Shown in pieces: positions 11,579-24,602 of a stretch of DNA of 64,000 nucleotides. A program made the position numbers and the translations under genes. Source of the DNA: Hysterangium stoloniferum (taxonomy: Eukaryota; Basidiomycota; Agaricomycetes; Hysterangiales; Hysterangiaceae). The stretch spans positions 1 through 64,000 of the forward strand of contig WHVD01000100.1 of the NCBI GenBank assembly GCA_015178975.1, written 5' to 3'. How positions within the stretch are numbered: position 1 is the stretch's first letter; each line of letters opens with the position of its first letter. The notes under the pieces were generated by a model, which saw only the letters and a program-made list of their open reading frames with translations, was not told the DNA's origin and searched no databases.

Positions 11579-13402
11579 TCACACTGAGTCGCGAGTATGA
11601 GCAAAACCAACACCTGATGTTCCCGTCACGTAAGCAAGAAAAGCTGAATTTTTATCGTTATCCCAAGACTCACGATTATTCGCCACTTTTTTGTAGACGA
11701 GTATCAGCACCACAAAAAATACCCAAATGAAAACACGCCACTCACTATCATAGACAGTATAAACTTTCTCCAAGAACTTCTGTCCCAAATTAAACGCGTT
11801 GGGCCCGGCGGGACATATCCAAGTATGTAGCACGTTAGCAGTCATATTTAAACGAGGATATAGTTCAGGAGATATGAGATATTGCGATGGGGTAATAGTA
11901 AATTCTGTGTTGTTTATAGTGATGGTGAGTGAGGGGAGGGTGCTGCTGGAGTTAGGGGGGAAAGAAAGGAAGCCTTCAAAGCCGGGCGTCGTGTCAAGAG
12001 TGCCGTTGTAAGAGTGGAGGATGGAGAAGAATTCGTCACTAGGGGACCAACATTACTTTTGAGGTATGGAAAGATGTGCACAATCCTCACGTTGGGATTT
12101 CTAGTCCTAATACCCCGCTGTCCGTTCGACCATAAGCCTTCACGTTCGACACGACTGACCCAAAGGTCATTCCAGATATCTAATTCGCGATGTATTGGAT
12201 ATATCGCTGGGAAAGGGTGTGATTTAACCTTACATTGAACTCCCAGTGCAGATTTAACGGAGGGTTTTGTGGGATCCATGTAATATCCCCTGGAATATGA
12301 CGAAGTCTACATCGATTGTGATCCACGCGGCCTCGTATTTACTCACCATTGATATGATTCATGTCCGCTCCGCCAAATGATATCTCCCCAGATCCATCCG
12401 CCGTGCCGGCGTTATCAAGTGGCTGCATATACAGGCCAAAAACTGGTTGCTGTATTTTTCCCTGCGCAAACAGGGTCTCAACGAACGTGGGGGTAGTCTG
12501 GAACCCAGATACTTCGCCTTTGTTCGATTTTGAGGGTCCTAAACCGACTAAAACAAACGAAGATTGGGAGATAATATAGGCGGTGTATTGGATACGCACG
12601 TATGCCATCGAATGGCCTGTTCAAGTCAAACCCGACCGTTTCGTTGGCAGCGCCGATGATTTGTGAAGTTGCTATGGCGCCGCCTATCTGGACGGTATCG
12701 TAATACGCGGCACCGCGGGCAGAACCGATGCCATATCTAGGGTTGATCGTCAATTTCTTCTCAAAGAGATCATGTTGTGGCACACAGGCCACTCGTGCGT
12801 ACCCTACACTGAACGTTTGATTAAGGCTGAGACGATTGTGTCAGTGTACCACGATAATTGAAAGACTCGGAAGGGGTGGAAGTTTACATACTCTTGTGTT
12901 CCGAGGCCAGGCTTGTACGGCTCCTGGGCACCGACCCAAAGTACTGAGCTGCCTGTGTCAACTAAGACCTTGGTGAATGTTTGATTATCGCCAGCCTGAA
13001 CTAAATTCAGGGAGAGACGGGTGAAGATTGAAACGGAGTGGGTATAGTTTGGAATATTACCAGCTGTGACAATTTTAAGTATCTGGTTTCTGGTCCGAGC
13101 CTTTGATAATATGGAGATGTCTTGCAAAGTATGATCTGCTAGAGAGATTTAGAGTTGCTCAGCGGACAAAGATTCCTGTGTAGTCGAAACCTTGGATATT
13201 AGAATGTTGGTCGTGACGCGTATCTTGTGTCAATCTATAAAGTAGTGTAAATATCCCAACAAGGTTTCCTCTCAGAGCAGTTCTCAACTCACATCAACGT
13301 GGAAGTAATGGGGATTTTCACAAGACGGTCGGATCCCCCGGTTGAAGCAAGTCCAGTCACAGCCAAGAGGGCAAGGCTAAGTGTATACACCAGTATACGC
13401 AT
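11579..13402 (-). CDS. Secreted pepsin-like aspartic protease (A1 family, 427 aa)
   Basis: Nine exons (13293-13402, 13191-13234, 12892-13138, 12600-12808, 12347-12547, 12234-12289, 12091-12179, 11756 region 11746-12038, 11579-11613) sum to 428 codons. The ATG at 13402 opens a signal peptide, MRILVYTLSLALLAVTGLAS. The first catalytic loop is VLVDTGSSVLWVGA (residues about 85-98). A flap-like YGIGSARGAAYYDTVQIGG and the conserved FDGILGLGP follow. The second catalytic loop reads TDSGVLGLEIPTDEF, so it is DSG rather than DTG, a variant also known in active members. The C-terminus has the usual VYTVYDSVGFAHTRD. Several N-glycosylation sequons are visible. It is likely secreted or cell-wall associated. 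The second intron has a weak donor (GTTTCG), so the pro-region is the least certain part. Confidence 0.88.
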
Positions 13403-13836
13403 TTCAGACCAGAATAAAACGTTGGTCAACAAACGTTATTGGGATCGAACAAGAGAGCAAGTTGTCGCCTGTGCCCCACTGTATACTACGTATAAGCGCG
13501 TACGGTGCCCCAAGTCACTGGCGAACGTACAGCAAGCATGTGCGGGAGCGGTTATATTATAGACCTATCGGATGTCTTTATATTGTGCCATTACGCCTAT
13601 TAGAAGACTTCTGACAGCCCTTCGTATAGAATTGCCGTTTCTTGGTTACAAATGTCACCTATGCACAACAGCCGATTAATGAGGAGACAACTTTGCCGCT
13701 GGTGTTTTCCTGAATAGACAATGGAGATGCTGGTTCAATTGCAGTACAACCCGACTCTACTAGTGGAGTCCCATTCGACTCTGACCTTCTCTACGTGTTC
13801 AATCAAAATCCTCCAAAATGCATCTCATTAACATCC

Positions 13837-15810
13837 ATGGATTTAGTCGAGTCACTTTCAGAAGACGACCTTAAAGTTTCAAACTCCGACTCTTCACTAG
13901 TATCGTCTGACATCACCGTCATGATTCTTAATGCAAGTGGCCAGCAGCCACTCGAAGAGCTGTTAGAGCAACTTAGAGCAATTGTGCAGTCAATTCCGTT
14001 CCTCGAATCGCAAGGATATAAGCCACCAATTATTGATGGCGATGGATACAATTTAAATGGTGATCCCATCATCGGTTTGCGGATATTCAGGGATGCAGTG
14101 GGTCGCGAAGTGGAGATTCTTGAGCAGGTCGAGTAGTTTGATGTTCATGTATTATTATGATGTAGTTAATGATTTGTATATTGGCTAGTTTTTAGCCCGA
14201 CCAGACCACGGACCTGAATTATCGACAAACGCATCCTATTTCATTGCGGTGTGGAACGAAATATTAGCCGCGCCTCCACCCATCGTGGCTATCGGAAAGA
14301 TATATGACCCACCTCGTGCTAACCAGACCAACAAAAAAGGCCCGTCATCCAGATCAAGGCCAGGCGGCATAAAAGTCGACGTCGTAGCAGACGAAGGCCG
14401 GAAATGGATTCGCGTCAACACGTAATGAACACGCCCTCAGGCTTGTATAGCCCTCCCCCGTGCACATAAATTTCGCTGACCGCATCTCCGCGCAGAATGA
14501 AGAATTCGCGCATCATGGCGGAGTTCCGCGAGTTTGACTCGTACCTGACGTATTCGGATGAGGAGGACGGCTCGGATGCCAGTGGTGGCTCGTTTGATCC
14601 GCCGACTGACCAGGATAATTCGCTGTTGAGGATGGGACGGGCACTTGTTGCTGCGAGTGCGACGCCTGTTGCTGGCACTAGTGAAACGCCGACTGTCACT
14701 TTACGGCTCACGCGGCTGCAGCCTGATTCCCCAGGCGAAGAGACGGACCCTCGGATCGGAGAGACTATAGATGCCCTTCGAGAAATGGGACTAGACGTGC
14801 AGCTGGGAGAACGTCCATTTCGCAGCCTGACTGCGAACGGGGCTGGTCCCTCGACGCCACCACGCTTTTATACGACAAATAGAATCAACCTGGACTTGTC
14901 TATGCTTATAGCCCTCGTATCTGATTTATCACACGCCAAGCTTCCTCATAACGAGGCAGAGGCTTGGGCTAGATTTAAAATGCCTAGCAGCGCCCGTACT
15001 TGGAAGCTGGGGAGAGGCACGATAGGAGATCATGATGGTATTATGGATGGTAAAGAAGGGAGTAATGACTATAGTAAACATTCTCGAGCTTTGTCACTAC
15101 AATGTTTGCAGGAGATGGAGCATGGCCTTGTCGAAGAGGTTGTTGAAAGGCTTACGTCCACCTTGCCCGCGGATGAAGCCCCAGAATTCTGGACGACTGA
15201 AGAGGCCCGGGATCGATGCCTACAAATCGTAAACAAGATAGGTGGAGAACACGAACGACGGCGAGCTCATGCCTTATTTCCTAGCGAGCCTACTGCAGAT
15301 ATTGCCCGTTGCCGCGAAGATTTTTGGCAGGGCTCTCGATACCCCGCTTCGTATTTTTCGTCCTTTCTGCCCATCCACATATACTCTGAAGAAATACGAC
15401 AAACGCCTCGCAATATGTCTTCTTTATTCTGGGGCCATCTTATCCAGACATGCCAGCATATTCTTGCACACGATGCCGTGCCGCACCCGCGGCTCTTCCG
15501 GAAATATGGAGAAATGGAGCGTGCCAAGGTGTCCACTGCTAATACCAAATTGACGGTACACACTATGGAATCCATGCTAGTCGGAGCCTGGGAGGGGATG
15601 ACGACGCTGACGGCTAATAAGTCCAGCGTCAAGGCGATCCTAAGGGAGATGAAAGGAGTGAAGCAGGGAAGTGCCGAGATGCCTGTGGAATCGTCGGATA
15701 GTGTTGATGAGTGTGGGGACGGCGCTGTGGCTGCGATATGGATTGTGGAGCCCCGTAGTCTTGCAGAGGGAATGAGGGTTGATTTACTACCGACGTCTGA
15801 GTCAACCTAA
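13837..15810 (+). CDS. DUF1308 / C7orf25-like (PIN-like) protein, 612 aa
   Basis: Exons 13837-14127, 14189-14421 and 14496-15810 sum to 613 codons. An upstream in-frame GTG at 13795 is not used as the start because an ATG with good context lies at 13837. Seen: FLARPDHGPELSTNASYF, then KVDVVADEGRKWIRVNT spliced to KNSRIMAEFREFDSYLT, then an acidic stretch, then TTNRINLDLSMLIALVSDLS. Known from memory: the VDVVADxGxxWI block and a later INLD..LIALVS block are marks of the UPF0415/DUF1308 family (human C7orf25), whose C-terminal half is PIN-like. Its biochemical role is not established. It is head-to-head with the aspartic protease, with about 430 bp between starts. Confidence 0.78.
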
Positions 15811-16085
15811 GGATTCATTCATATCATGGCTGGATAATATTTACTCAGCCCCATGATGTAAATGGACCAAGGGAAGCCTGTCTATACCGTGGTGATTCCA
15901 GATATTTGCACCGTTAGAGACCCACTCACAGACTCCTTAACCACTGCACCTATCAACTAGTCATATTTAGACCTCTAGCAGAGCCGTCGCATATCCACTA
16001 AGTCAGGAAATAAAAAACATCTATTGATAACATTCCTTCGAGTACAATACGATTACTATAATTTCCCCTTAACTAAATACTAACA
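15811..16085. other. Convergent 3' region
   Basis: Short gap between the ends of the DUF1308 gene (plus) and the F-box-like gene (minus). No further feature was recognised. Confidence 0.5.
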
Positions 16086-17378
16086 TTAAGGCAACTCCCG
16101 ATCTCCCCCCATAAGCCTCTCGGTCCTCGCAACGCACCTCAACACTCTTCGCACCCTCTTCAAATCCTCGACTCTCATACCGCGTGCCATGTCTCCCCTT
16201 CCCTCGCCGCAGTCATGCCCAGCCCCATCGCCACGCTCACAATCACCCACGAGCTTCTCCACGTCGCCCAGGCGCAGCCGCGGCCCCCAGATACTATGCT
16301 GATAGACGTCAACGAGACGACAGCTTCGCAAGGCCCGGCTGTGGAGGACGATCGACAGCACCGATCCGGGGAGCATGAATACGGCCTGGCTGATGGTGAG
16401 TTGGATTAATCCCGGACTGGGGCTCGGAGGATACGCGTCGGGCTCGGGCCTGCGCTCCGAGACGATATCGTGGCCCGTGCTGTGCGGCTGGCGCCCCTCG
16501 ATGTGCTGGAGAGCTGTGACGAGCTCTTCGCCGTCGTGGAGGAAGGAGATGTTGGCGAGGTGGAGGGACTGAAGCGCGGACCAGTGGTGCATTGCCTTGC
16601 AGAGGGCGTTGGCTGCGGTGGATATGATCTGAGAGGGTTCCGGTTTGGCGATGGTAATGTAAGTGGAAGAGCCAGGGAATGGGGGGACAGGGAGATACGC
16701 ACGGCGGTGGAGAAGTGGTGTTCCGGGTCTGGGCCCTTCCAAGTGAACACTTGGGGGCTGTTGTGAATCTCTCGTTAGCGTCGTGCACCAAGGACATCAT
16801 TGCAGTAACAACAACGGACGCACGCACTTGATCTGGCTAAGAGCTGGATACACTAAAGATAGATTAGGATCGTTCATATGGGAATGCAAGCATAGACGAA
16901 GTTCCCGGACACCACGACAGCACCGCGTTTTGCAGTTGGACGCCAACGCGCGGGCATCGTCTCGCGGACCCGCTTCACCAGCACACGAACTCGGACCGCG
17001 CGGCTCAGGCGTCGTCTTCACGAAACACTGGCACCGCGCCAGAGCCCGCTGTATCATCGCCCACATGCCATGGCTCGGCGTCCCGCCCGGCAGACGTATC
17101 TCGACCTCCCTTCCCCGCGCGCTACACCGCAGCGGCCGAACGTGCTCCCCGTCAACGTCAGCGCCAGAGTTGGACTTTGAGCGAGAGTGCGTGGCAAAAA
17201 GACGCAGACGGTCCAGCGACGTGAGGTGGATCCGCTCGTGCAGGAGAGGCAGCGCGATCTCGGCCCATGTCGAGCTCACACGTGCGATGCTGGAGGGTAT
17301 AGGGTGTATAGACAGTGAGAGCTCGATAATGTGCTCGGCGAGGTCGTAGGGGAGGGTATATATGTTCATGCAAGGCAT
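16086..17378 (-). CDS. F-box-like protein (382 aa)
   Basis: Exons 16828-17378, 16703-16757 and 16086-16628 sum to 383 codons. The start is the ATG at 17378, chosen because the F-box-like motif begins about eight residues later: LPYDLAEHIIELSLSIHPIP, then IARVSSTWAEIALPLLHERI. That pattern (LP.D....I, conserved W, LL..R) is the F-box-like form abundant in Agaricomycetes. The rest has leucine-rich segments such as ALQSLHLANISF and ALRSCRLVDV, suggesting loose LRR-like repeats for substrate binding. By family, such proteins link substrates to an SCF ubiquitin ligase; the target is unknown. The C-terminal 60 residues are charged. Confidence 0.65.
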
Positions 17379-17751
17379 CTGAGTGAGATGCAATGAACGT
17401 AACGTGATATCTAATTTTAATAATTTCAAGTGCTTAATATGCCGATAAGATAAGATATCGGCTGATACACTCGAAAGGCGCCAAGTTAAATTCCGAGACG
17501 AAAACAAAGCAATGTTGCAACATGTAGCGACTCTCTAAGACAGAGATAATGCGACAGAACCGGAACAGCGATAGCGCGATGAGTGGGTAAAAGGAAGAAA
17601 GACAAAGAGTACTAGTAATATTAATAACAACAAGACAGACTAACGGGCCCATCATGAAAAGAAGCACAAAGATTATGGGTATTGATGCCTGATGAGAGTG
17701 GTAACAGACTTGAAAATGAGGGGGCAGTGCGTGAGGATGAGGAGGAAGAAT

Positions 17752-20700
17752 TTAATTGAGATATCCACGGCACTTGGCAGAGCCGCACAAGCAAATAATC
17801 TTCTCTTGTTCAATCGGGAAGTGATAATCTGCAAAGCACACGCATACGAGTCAGAGAGAAGAGAAAACATCGTGCGTAACAAGACGAAAAAGACGCACCA
17901 TATGTGATCTCATCGCCCAGCTCGATATCCTGTTTGGCGTAGATGACAATCTTCTTCTCCCCATTGATCGTGATGATCTTCGCAGTGCAGTTTGGATCAC
18001 AGGAGTGGTTGATGAGCCGGCTAAACGAGAAAACAAGGGCATCAGCATGCATCACGCAATCGAAGAAGGAAAACTCAAAACTCACCCCAAATTACCCTTC
18101 TTAGTCGCATCCACCACAAGATCATCATCAATCCTAAAAAGATAACTACTCCCAATCCCCTGCCGCTCATACGCCTTCTCCCGCTTATCCGCGACCGCCT
18201 GCCGGATGATCTCCCCCACATACTCAATCACCATCTCCCCTTTCGCAATGCGTTCCATCGCGTACAGGCCCCAGTCGTGGATCGGGCTCCTCGCAAACCG
18301 CAGCTGCTTCTTCCGCGTCTGGAGCTGGTTGAACTTGATGAGCATGCTGTCCTTCGTCCCGATCAGCCCTGCGTCCGCAAGACTCATCGCAAGCGCGCGG
18401 TTGAGATCATCGACGCCCTTGGCTTGCCCGCGCGCGCTGGCGCGGTTGGAGCGCGAGGAGGTGAGCGGTTGGTGCACGTGGCGCGGAGCGGTGATGTCCA
18501 GCGTGTTGTGGCCGTGGCTGAGCTGTCCCTGTCCATTCGTGTCCCCACCGCCACTGGCGCCGCCCGTCCGGGCGGTATACTGCGCGACGTACGAGGCCTT
18601 TTCGGTGTGGGGGATTTTGTAATATCCTTCCGTCCGCGCGGAACCGGTCGTGTGGACTCGGAAACGAGGAGCTCGGGGTTGGGGTTGGGGTTGGTTAGGG
18701 TCCGGGACTGGGGCGGCGAGTGGCAAAGAGGGAGAGGGAGGCGGAGAGAGCATGCCGAGATCTTGGCCTACGACGACTTTGACAAAGTACATATCTTCGT
18801 CGTCTTGACAGAGCCCGATCGCGAAAAGGTCGAGAGGCTTGGAGGGGGGCGGTGTTGGCGTCGGCGTCGGCGAGCGGGATGACGAAGGAGATGCGAAGGG
18901 GGTTGTGAGGTCGAGAGAGGGGATGTCGACTACTTCGATGGGTTGCGGGGGCCCGTCGTCGAGAGTGGTGAGCATGAGGACGTCTTCGGGCTCGACGTCT
19001 TCATGATCGCGAATCGGCTTATCCTTATTCTTCCTCTTCTTTGATGCCTTCTTCTCAGCAGCAGCAACAGCCTTCCTAGCAGCCGCAGCCGCTTTCTCCT
19101 TCTTCGACACTCCCGCCGTCACAGTCGCAACAAGCGTTTCCTCGCTGCCCACCGACTCTGCCGTTTCCGTCCCCGTCCCCGTTCCTGTCTTGCGTTTCTT
19201 GCTCTTGCGCTGTTGCTCCCGTTCCCGTTCTTCCTGCTCCGCTTGTTCCCGCTCTTTACGCCGTTTCTTGCTCTTGAGCGACTGCGGCCGCGGATGAGGC
19301 GGTGGTTGTGGTTGTGGTTGTGGTTGTGGTTGTGGTTGTGGTTGCGGTTGTGGTTGCGGTTGCGGTTGCGGTTGCAGAGCAGGGGACAGTTCATCCTCTG
19401 ACTCTACATCCTCTACAACAGCGATCTTCCGTCGTTTCTTCTTCCTCTTCTCCTCCGGCTCCGGCTCCAGCTCCCGTTCAGGTTCCGGCTCCGGCTCCTG
19501 CTCCTGCTCCTGTTCCTGCTCCTGCTCCTGCTCCTGCTCCTCGTCCTTCTCCTCAGTCTCTCTCTCTCTCTTCTCCACCTTGACATTCTCTCCTCGCCGT
19601 CTCTTCTTAAAACTCAGCCCCTTCAAGCCACCCGCAACACCCAAACCTCCCTCCCCACCTGCACCCACACCCATACCCGCACGCAAGCCCTCTTTCCGCC
19701 GCCTCTCCTTCTCCTCCCGCCTTTTCGCCCTAGCCTCATCAACCATCTCCCGCAACCTCGCGCCGACAACACGCTCCGTGACATCTTTCTCTAGCAGCAG
19801 CTTCAGCTCGGCGAGGATGGTGACCCGGGCTTGATGTATCAGCGATGCGTCGTCCCATTTGATCGTGTGCGCAGCTTGGAGGGTGGGATGCGGCGGGGGC
19901 GGGTGGACGGAGAGGGCGAGCCCGAGCGTCCGGCCGTGGAGTGTACGGGTGGAGAGCACGAGGCTACACCGCCGCGCGGTGGACTGTGTAGGGAATGTGA
20001 TGTACCAGTAAGGAGGATCATGAAAGACCTGGCAAGGATTTTGAAACGGTTAGTTAGGATTTAGGGGGTGAACAAAAAAAAAAAGAAAAAATTGGAGGGT
20101 TAAGGAAGGAAGAAGAAAATCACCTTGTTAATATCAAATCCGCCAAATAAGCCCTTTACCTCTACCTCCGTCACGTCCAAAAAGCCCGCTGCGTCGATGC
20201 GGAGGTGGTCATACGGACTGCGGGCGAGCTCGGCCTGGATATTGACGTCGCGTGCTTTACCTTTGTGCGGGGTGAGCTGGAGGGGAAGGTTTGAGTCGGC
20301 GAGGCTGCTCGTGCCAGGTGCAGATGCATGGAAAAAGCCGTTCGTCGTCCCCTGCGCCGATCCAGACCCATTCATCCCCTGCCCCTGGCCATGAAACAAC
20401 CCCAGTCCAAATCTAGACCCGTTCGCACCCGGTGACGGTGTGCGTGGCGGTTGCCCTTGCGATGTGCCGTTGACATAGCGGGCATTAGCATTCGCTTGAG
20501 GTTGGCGTAATGAGGAGGGGGGGAGGGGGATCTGGCTCTGGCTTTGGCTCTGGCGGTGATGTGAGTATGGCGGTGGCTGCGCGTCCGCGTGTGCTTGGGG
20601 ATGTGCGTGCGAACGTGGGTACTGGTGAGGCGAGAGTGGATAGCGATGATGTTGCGAGTTTGGATGCTGATGTTGGGGGTGAGAGTGGTGGTGCAAATGC

Positions 20701-22713
20701 TGCCCGTGCGAATTCTGCTGGCTCGGATGCTGCTGCTCGGGCCCCGCAAACGGCACCCTCTTAATCCATGGCGCCCCCGCCCCCGGACCTGTATAACCAT
20801 TCCCAGCGCCATCCAGCGCCATCCGAGCCTTGTCAAGTGCCGCAGGCGGCGGCCGTCTGATCACTCTCGCGGGTTGCGTCGATGCCAATGCGGACCCGGG
20901 CGTTGAGACGCCGGCGGCGGCATTGGGGACGGGTGTTGAGGTAATTGAGGACGAGCCGACTGGTGCTTGTCCTTGTGCCGCCCCGTGCACGTGAGCATTC
21001 CCGTTGAGCTTCGGCGTCGAAACGGGTTTTTGTCCGTTCATCATTATATGTGCACCGCCAGCACCCACACCACTCCCGTTCGAAGCCATTCCTACTGCCA
21101 TGCTCCCACTCCCGCTCGCAGACGCAATGGCATTCGAACTCGCACCCGCACTCGCACTCGCAGGTTCCCGCCGCTTCCTAATCATCTCCTTCCTCTCCTC
21201 CTCCTTCTCCTTCAAAAACTTGCCAAGCTTCTCCTTCTCCCCATCAAATTCGACGCTTAGACGCGTAGATGCGGACGACGAGGATGCAACACCCGAGAGA
21301 GGCTTTCCGTGGGACTTCTGCATGGCGTTGGAAGCGTGGCTGTGAGTGGTGTATCTGGGAATTGAGAGTAATTAAGTTGAAATACGGGTAAAAGGGATAG
21401 GATAGAGCAGAAGAAAAGCACTCACCTGATCCAAACGACCCCTAACATTGCGCCGGTAGCTTTATCGACTTGTTGTTCGAATGCGACAATATCGCCGAAA
21501 CGCTTAAAGTGTGCGCGGATGTCGTTTGCGAGGACGAGCGGACTTAGACCTTTAACGAGTATTGCGCATGGGGGCGGCGGGCCTGTGGAGTTTGTGTCAT
21601 GCTGTAAGTATCATGAAAAGTCCGTCAGTATAGAATTATATGATATACCGACGGCGTAAGGAAACGCACCTCATAAGGCGTGACAAGATACATTTTCTCT
21701 CTGCAAATTCTTACACTCTTAATCTCAGCGCCCAAACCCCTGATGCGTCGTCTTGGGTCTTTGACACCACTAGTGCCTTCATCTCCACCATCCGTACGGG
21801 TGACAAGCTCCTTTTCCTTGTCTTTTGGGCGGTGGGAGCGTTCCCAAGGATCCGAGCAGTAGTAGTCGTATGTGACTTTCCAATTCTTGCGGGGCATGCC
21901 TGTCCATTCTGGTGGAGGTGGAGGTGGGGGCGTCGGCGGAGGTGTTGGTGATTTTGGAGGAGGTTGGGGTATGCTGGGTGCTGGTGGAGTGATGGGGAAT
22001 GCGGGGGGCGCGAGGACAGGGATGGGTGATTTGTCGGGGGGTTTGAGGGTTAAGTGGGGTGGTGGCGCAGAGGGTGGTGATGGTAATGATGATGATGGTG
22101 GTGGTGGTGGTGGTGACAGAGAGGGAAGTGGAGGCGGCGCCGAGTGTGGTGGTGAGGGAGGTGGGGGTGGGGGCGGGGGCGGGGTAGGGTTTGCAGGTGG
22201 ATGAGAGCGTGGTGGCGGAGGAGTCTGTGGAGGGTGTTGTGGAGGGCGGATAGTTGACCATCCGTTAGTGGTATTATTGTCACTGCTGGTGCTGCTGGTG
22301 TTGTTGTTGTTATTGTTGTAGCTGCTGGTGGTGAAGTTTCTACCGCTGCTGCTGGTGGTGCCGGCGGAGCTGCCATTAATGACGGCATTGAGGCTGCTCG
22401 GTGCTGTTGGGAGCGGGCGGGAAGCTGAGGATGGAGGATGTAAAGGACTCGGTGAAGCTCTGTAAGATGGCCTCGGTTGAAATGCGCGTTTGTCTTTGAG
22501 AGCTCTGGGACCAGTTGGTGGGGCAAAGAACGGTTGCGACGACGATGAAGAGGGTATTGGCATTGGCAGTGTGGGGATGGTTGAGGATGACGGCGAGGAG
22601 GATGAGGATGATGATTGTAATGAAGAGACGAGGGCTCGTGGCCCCGTTGGAGGAGGCTTGCCCGTCATCGTATATGTGGACGCGGTCGGCTTCAAGAGCG
22701 TCGAGTCTGACAA
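17752..22713 (-). CDS. SET1: Histone H3 lysine-4 methyltransferase Set1 (COMPASS), 1530 aa
   Basis: Six exons (21670-22713, 21426-21601, 20124-21354, 18086-20028, 17899-18020, 17752-17828) sum to 1531 codons. Order: a long proline/serine-rich N-terminus; [20 protein letters not shown]; an RRM-like unit ([20 protein letters not shown], then [13 protein letters not shown]); [13 protein letters not shown]; a charged region; the nSET boundary ([20 protein letters not shown]); the SET core with [24 protein letters not shown] and [15 protein letters not shown]; and a post-[16 protein letters not shown] ending at the stop. Catalytic and cofactor residues (the NHS..PN motif, the GDEITYDY tyrosine, post-SET cysteines) are present. 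The enzyme uses S-adenosylmethionine to mono-, di- and trimethylate H3K4 in the nucleus. Proline and EQ/PQ dipeptide runs make the middle region unusually repetitive. The start could also be the second ATG, 15 codons in. Confidence 0.95.
19296..19378 (-). repeat. Hexanucleotide repeat coding for Pro-Gln in Set1
   Basis: Runs of TGGTTG/CGGTTG-type hexamers on the plus strand encode alternating PQ residues in Set1 on the minus strand. A second similar tract (about 19455-19545, TCCTGC-type hexamers) encodes EQ/EP alternation. Period six keeps the reading frame whatever the copy number, so length variation between strains is likely. Any effect on Set1 is unknown. Confidence 0.85.
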
Positions 22714-23742
22714 CGAATGCGCGCGTCTAACTCAATTCCCGTGTCCAACCTCAAATTCCCCAAAAAAAACATATCCTGAAAAAACATACATGTATTCCAT
22801 GAAATAACTCAATTTTATTCCGAACAGAGAGCACTTCTTTTGTACGTCAAAGGGGTCGAAGACACAACTCTGGCTCATGTCGGTGAAGGCCAGTCACTTC
22901 CTGAAAAGGCGTGTCACTGCCTCTATCCTGTGTCCGAGTCCTACGTCGACTCGACGTAGCCGCGGTCAGTTCACCCCTACGTCGACTCTATTATCCAAAA
23001 CTATAATATTCACGACTTCTGCTGTGCCACGACACGGAGCATGTGCCCAAGCTTAATCCAATCCATCCACCATCCCTCTGGCGCCCTGCGGGAAGATATA
23101 TCTGTCGGATCCGAGTTTATTGTAGGACACGTTTCTGTGAGCGTGCCGTAGTATTTAGCAAGGAACATCACAAGCGGTTTCCTATCTACGCACGTCGCTA
23201 TCCTGTGTCCACGTTACCTCATTTCTAGACGGGGACCGCAACCGCTAAGCCTTTCAAGTGGGCTGTGGTAAATGGGCGCAATTAATATGATATTTAAAGG
23301 TTACAGATGGACCTCCCTGAGTCTCTGAGCTTTAAAGCGGCCGTTATCCATCAAGTATCTACGTGCTACTTGAGTTTAACCTCGGATTGGGCAATTCCCG
23401 TGTGATATTTTCTTCAACGGTCAGTTATAGCATTACGTAGGTTTAAACACCATCCAGAAATGAGGAGTGTATTTAATCACATGGTGGGGATCGAGGATAG
23501 CTGAAATGTTCAACAGATGCCTAGAAATCCAAGAGGGCCTGAAAATCATCTAATAATCCAAGACAGCAGAGGTCCCAAAGTGTTTAACTGGGAGAAATCA
23601 ATGAGCTATTCGCTAATCCAAGCAACTTCATAATGAATATGTGCTTGGTATGTAGTGGTCTATGATTTTACTACATCCATATCTACATCTGAAGATGGGC
23701 GGCAGCATGTTGACGTTGATGACGAGGGTGATTCTATAAATG
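22714..23742. other. Intergenic; Set1 upstream region
   Basis: No convincing frame. It contains the Set1 promoter side and a repeated CTACGTCGACTC-like motif near 22940-22990 that was not analysed further. Confidence 0.5.
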
Positions 23743-24381
23743 TCAGGCCTCAGGGACGTTGTCATGCTTGATTTCGACCTTGTTTACAGATGCGGGATAC
23801 ATTGACGAACCAGTGAGCGGTAGTGGTGTTGGCGTTGGAGCCACCAAACGACCCTGTTCACAGATAATTTCGGGGGAGAAATAATTGAGGATGCGCGTGA
23901 TGTAGGGGACGCCCCCATCCTCTTCAAATTGGGAGCAATGGGTGGGAATTTTCTTACGTATATATTTAACCATTGTGCGTGATACCGACCATGGTCAGCC
24001 CAGACGATGTGGAGTTTGTATTGGCCATCTGTTCCGCCTACTTCTTTGTGATACATCCTTGTAGTTCACAATACTCGACCGAATATTGGTTGGCTTTATG
24101 TTCGGACCTTTGCAATATGTACTCCCCGGTCCCCTCCCGCTCAAGGTCTAGAACGCATGAATAGTTAGACCGAGGGTGTTCATATGAGAACACGATGCAT
24201 CTTCCCTGATTATTGTCTTTCGAGGGTATATTAAACGCCATTCATACAATTGCCTCGGCAATGAACCATATAAATCGTTCTGGAGCTTCGTATTGTCGAA
24301 TCCGAAGGCACAGCAAGGCTGAGGGAGCAATTTGAAAATGCCGGCACCTATAATTACACACAACAACAACCAGATCCACAT
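23743..24381 (-). pseudogene. Possible decayed small gene with N-terminal hydrophobic segment
   Basis: A minus-strand frame opens at 24381 with a strongly hydrophobic N-terminus (MWIWLLLCVIIGAGIF), which looks like a signal peptide or anchor. Protein-like sequence continues downstream in the other two frames (for example CIVFSYEHPRSNYSCVLDLE, and GQYKLHIVWADHGRYHAQ). No clean GT-AG pairs join the three frames, so either introns were missed or the gene is broken. Family not recognised. Confidence 0.35.
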
Positions 24382-24602
24382 AGCACCAAGTCACACCACT
24401 CGTTCCTCGATTAAGAACGCCTCCGCATGTATGTAAACAAGATTAACCGCTCCCTTTTATCCAGATCATTCTGTATTCTGAAAAAATGTGATCCGCTTGC
24501 ATTTCAGTATTCCAGCGGAGGACGGAGGAGTGCAATTATCCTGTACAGATCAACAGCGCCTGCCAGTTCGGCGGTGGATCCATTGTCCTAGCAGATTAGG
24601 TG

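Noticed and set aside
13299..13614. Plus-strand ORFs at the 5' end of the aspartic protease
   Set aside because: They overlap the signal-peptide exon and promoter of the protease on the other strand and have no recognisable content.
18082..21323. Many long plus-strand frames opposite Set1, for example 21872-22204 and 18277-18882
   Set aside because: They are antisense shadows of proline-, glutamine- and serine-rich Set1 coding sequence; composition is repetitive and no start or splice context supports them.
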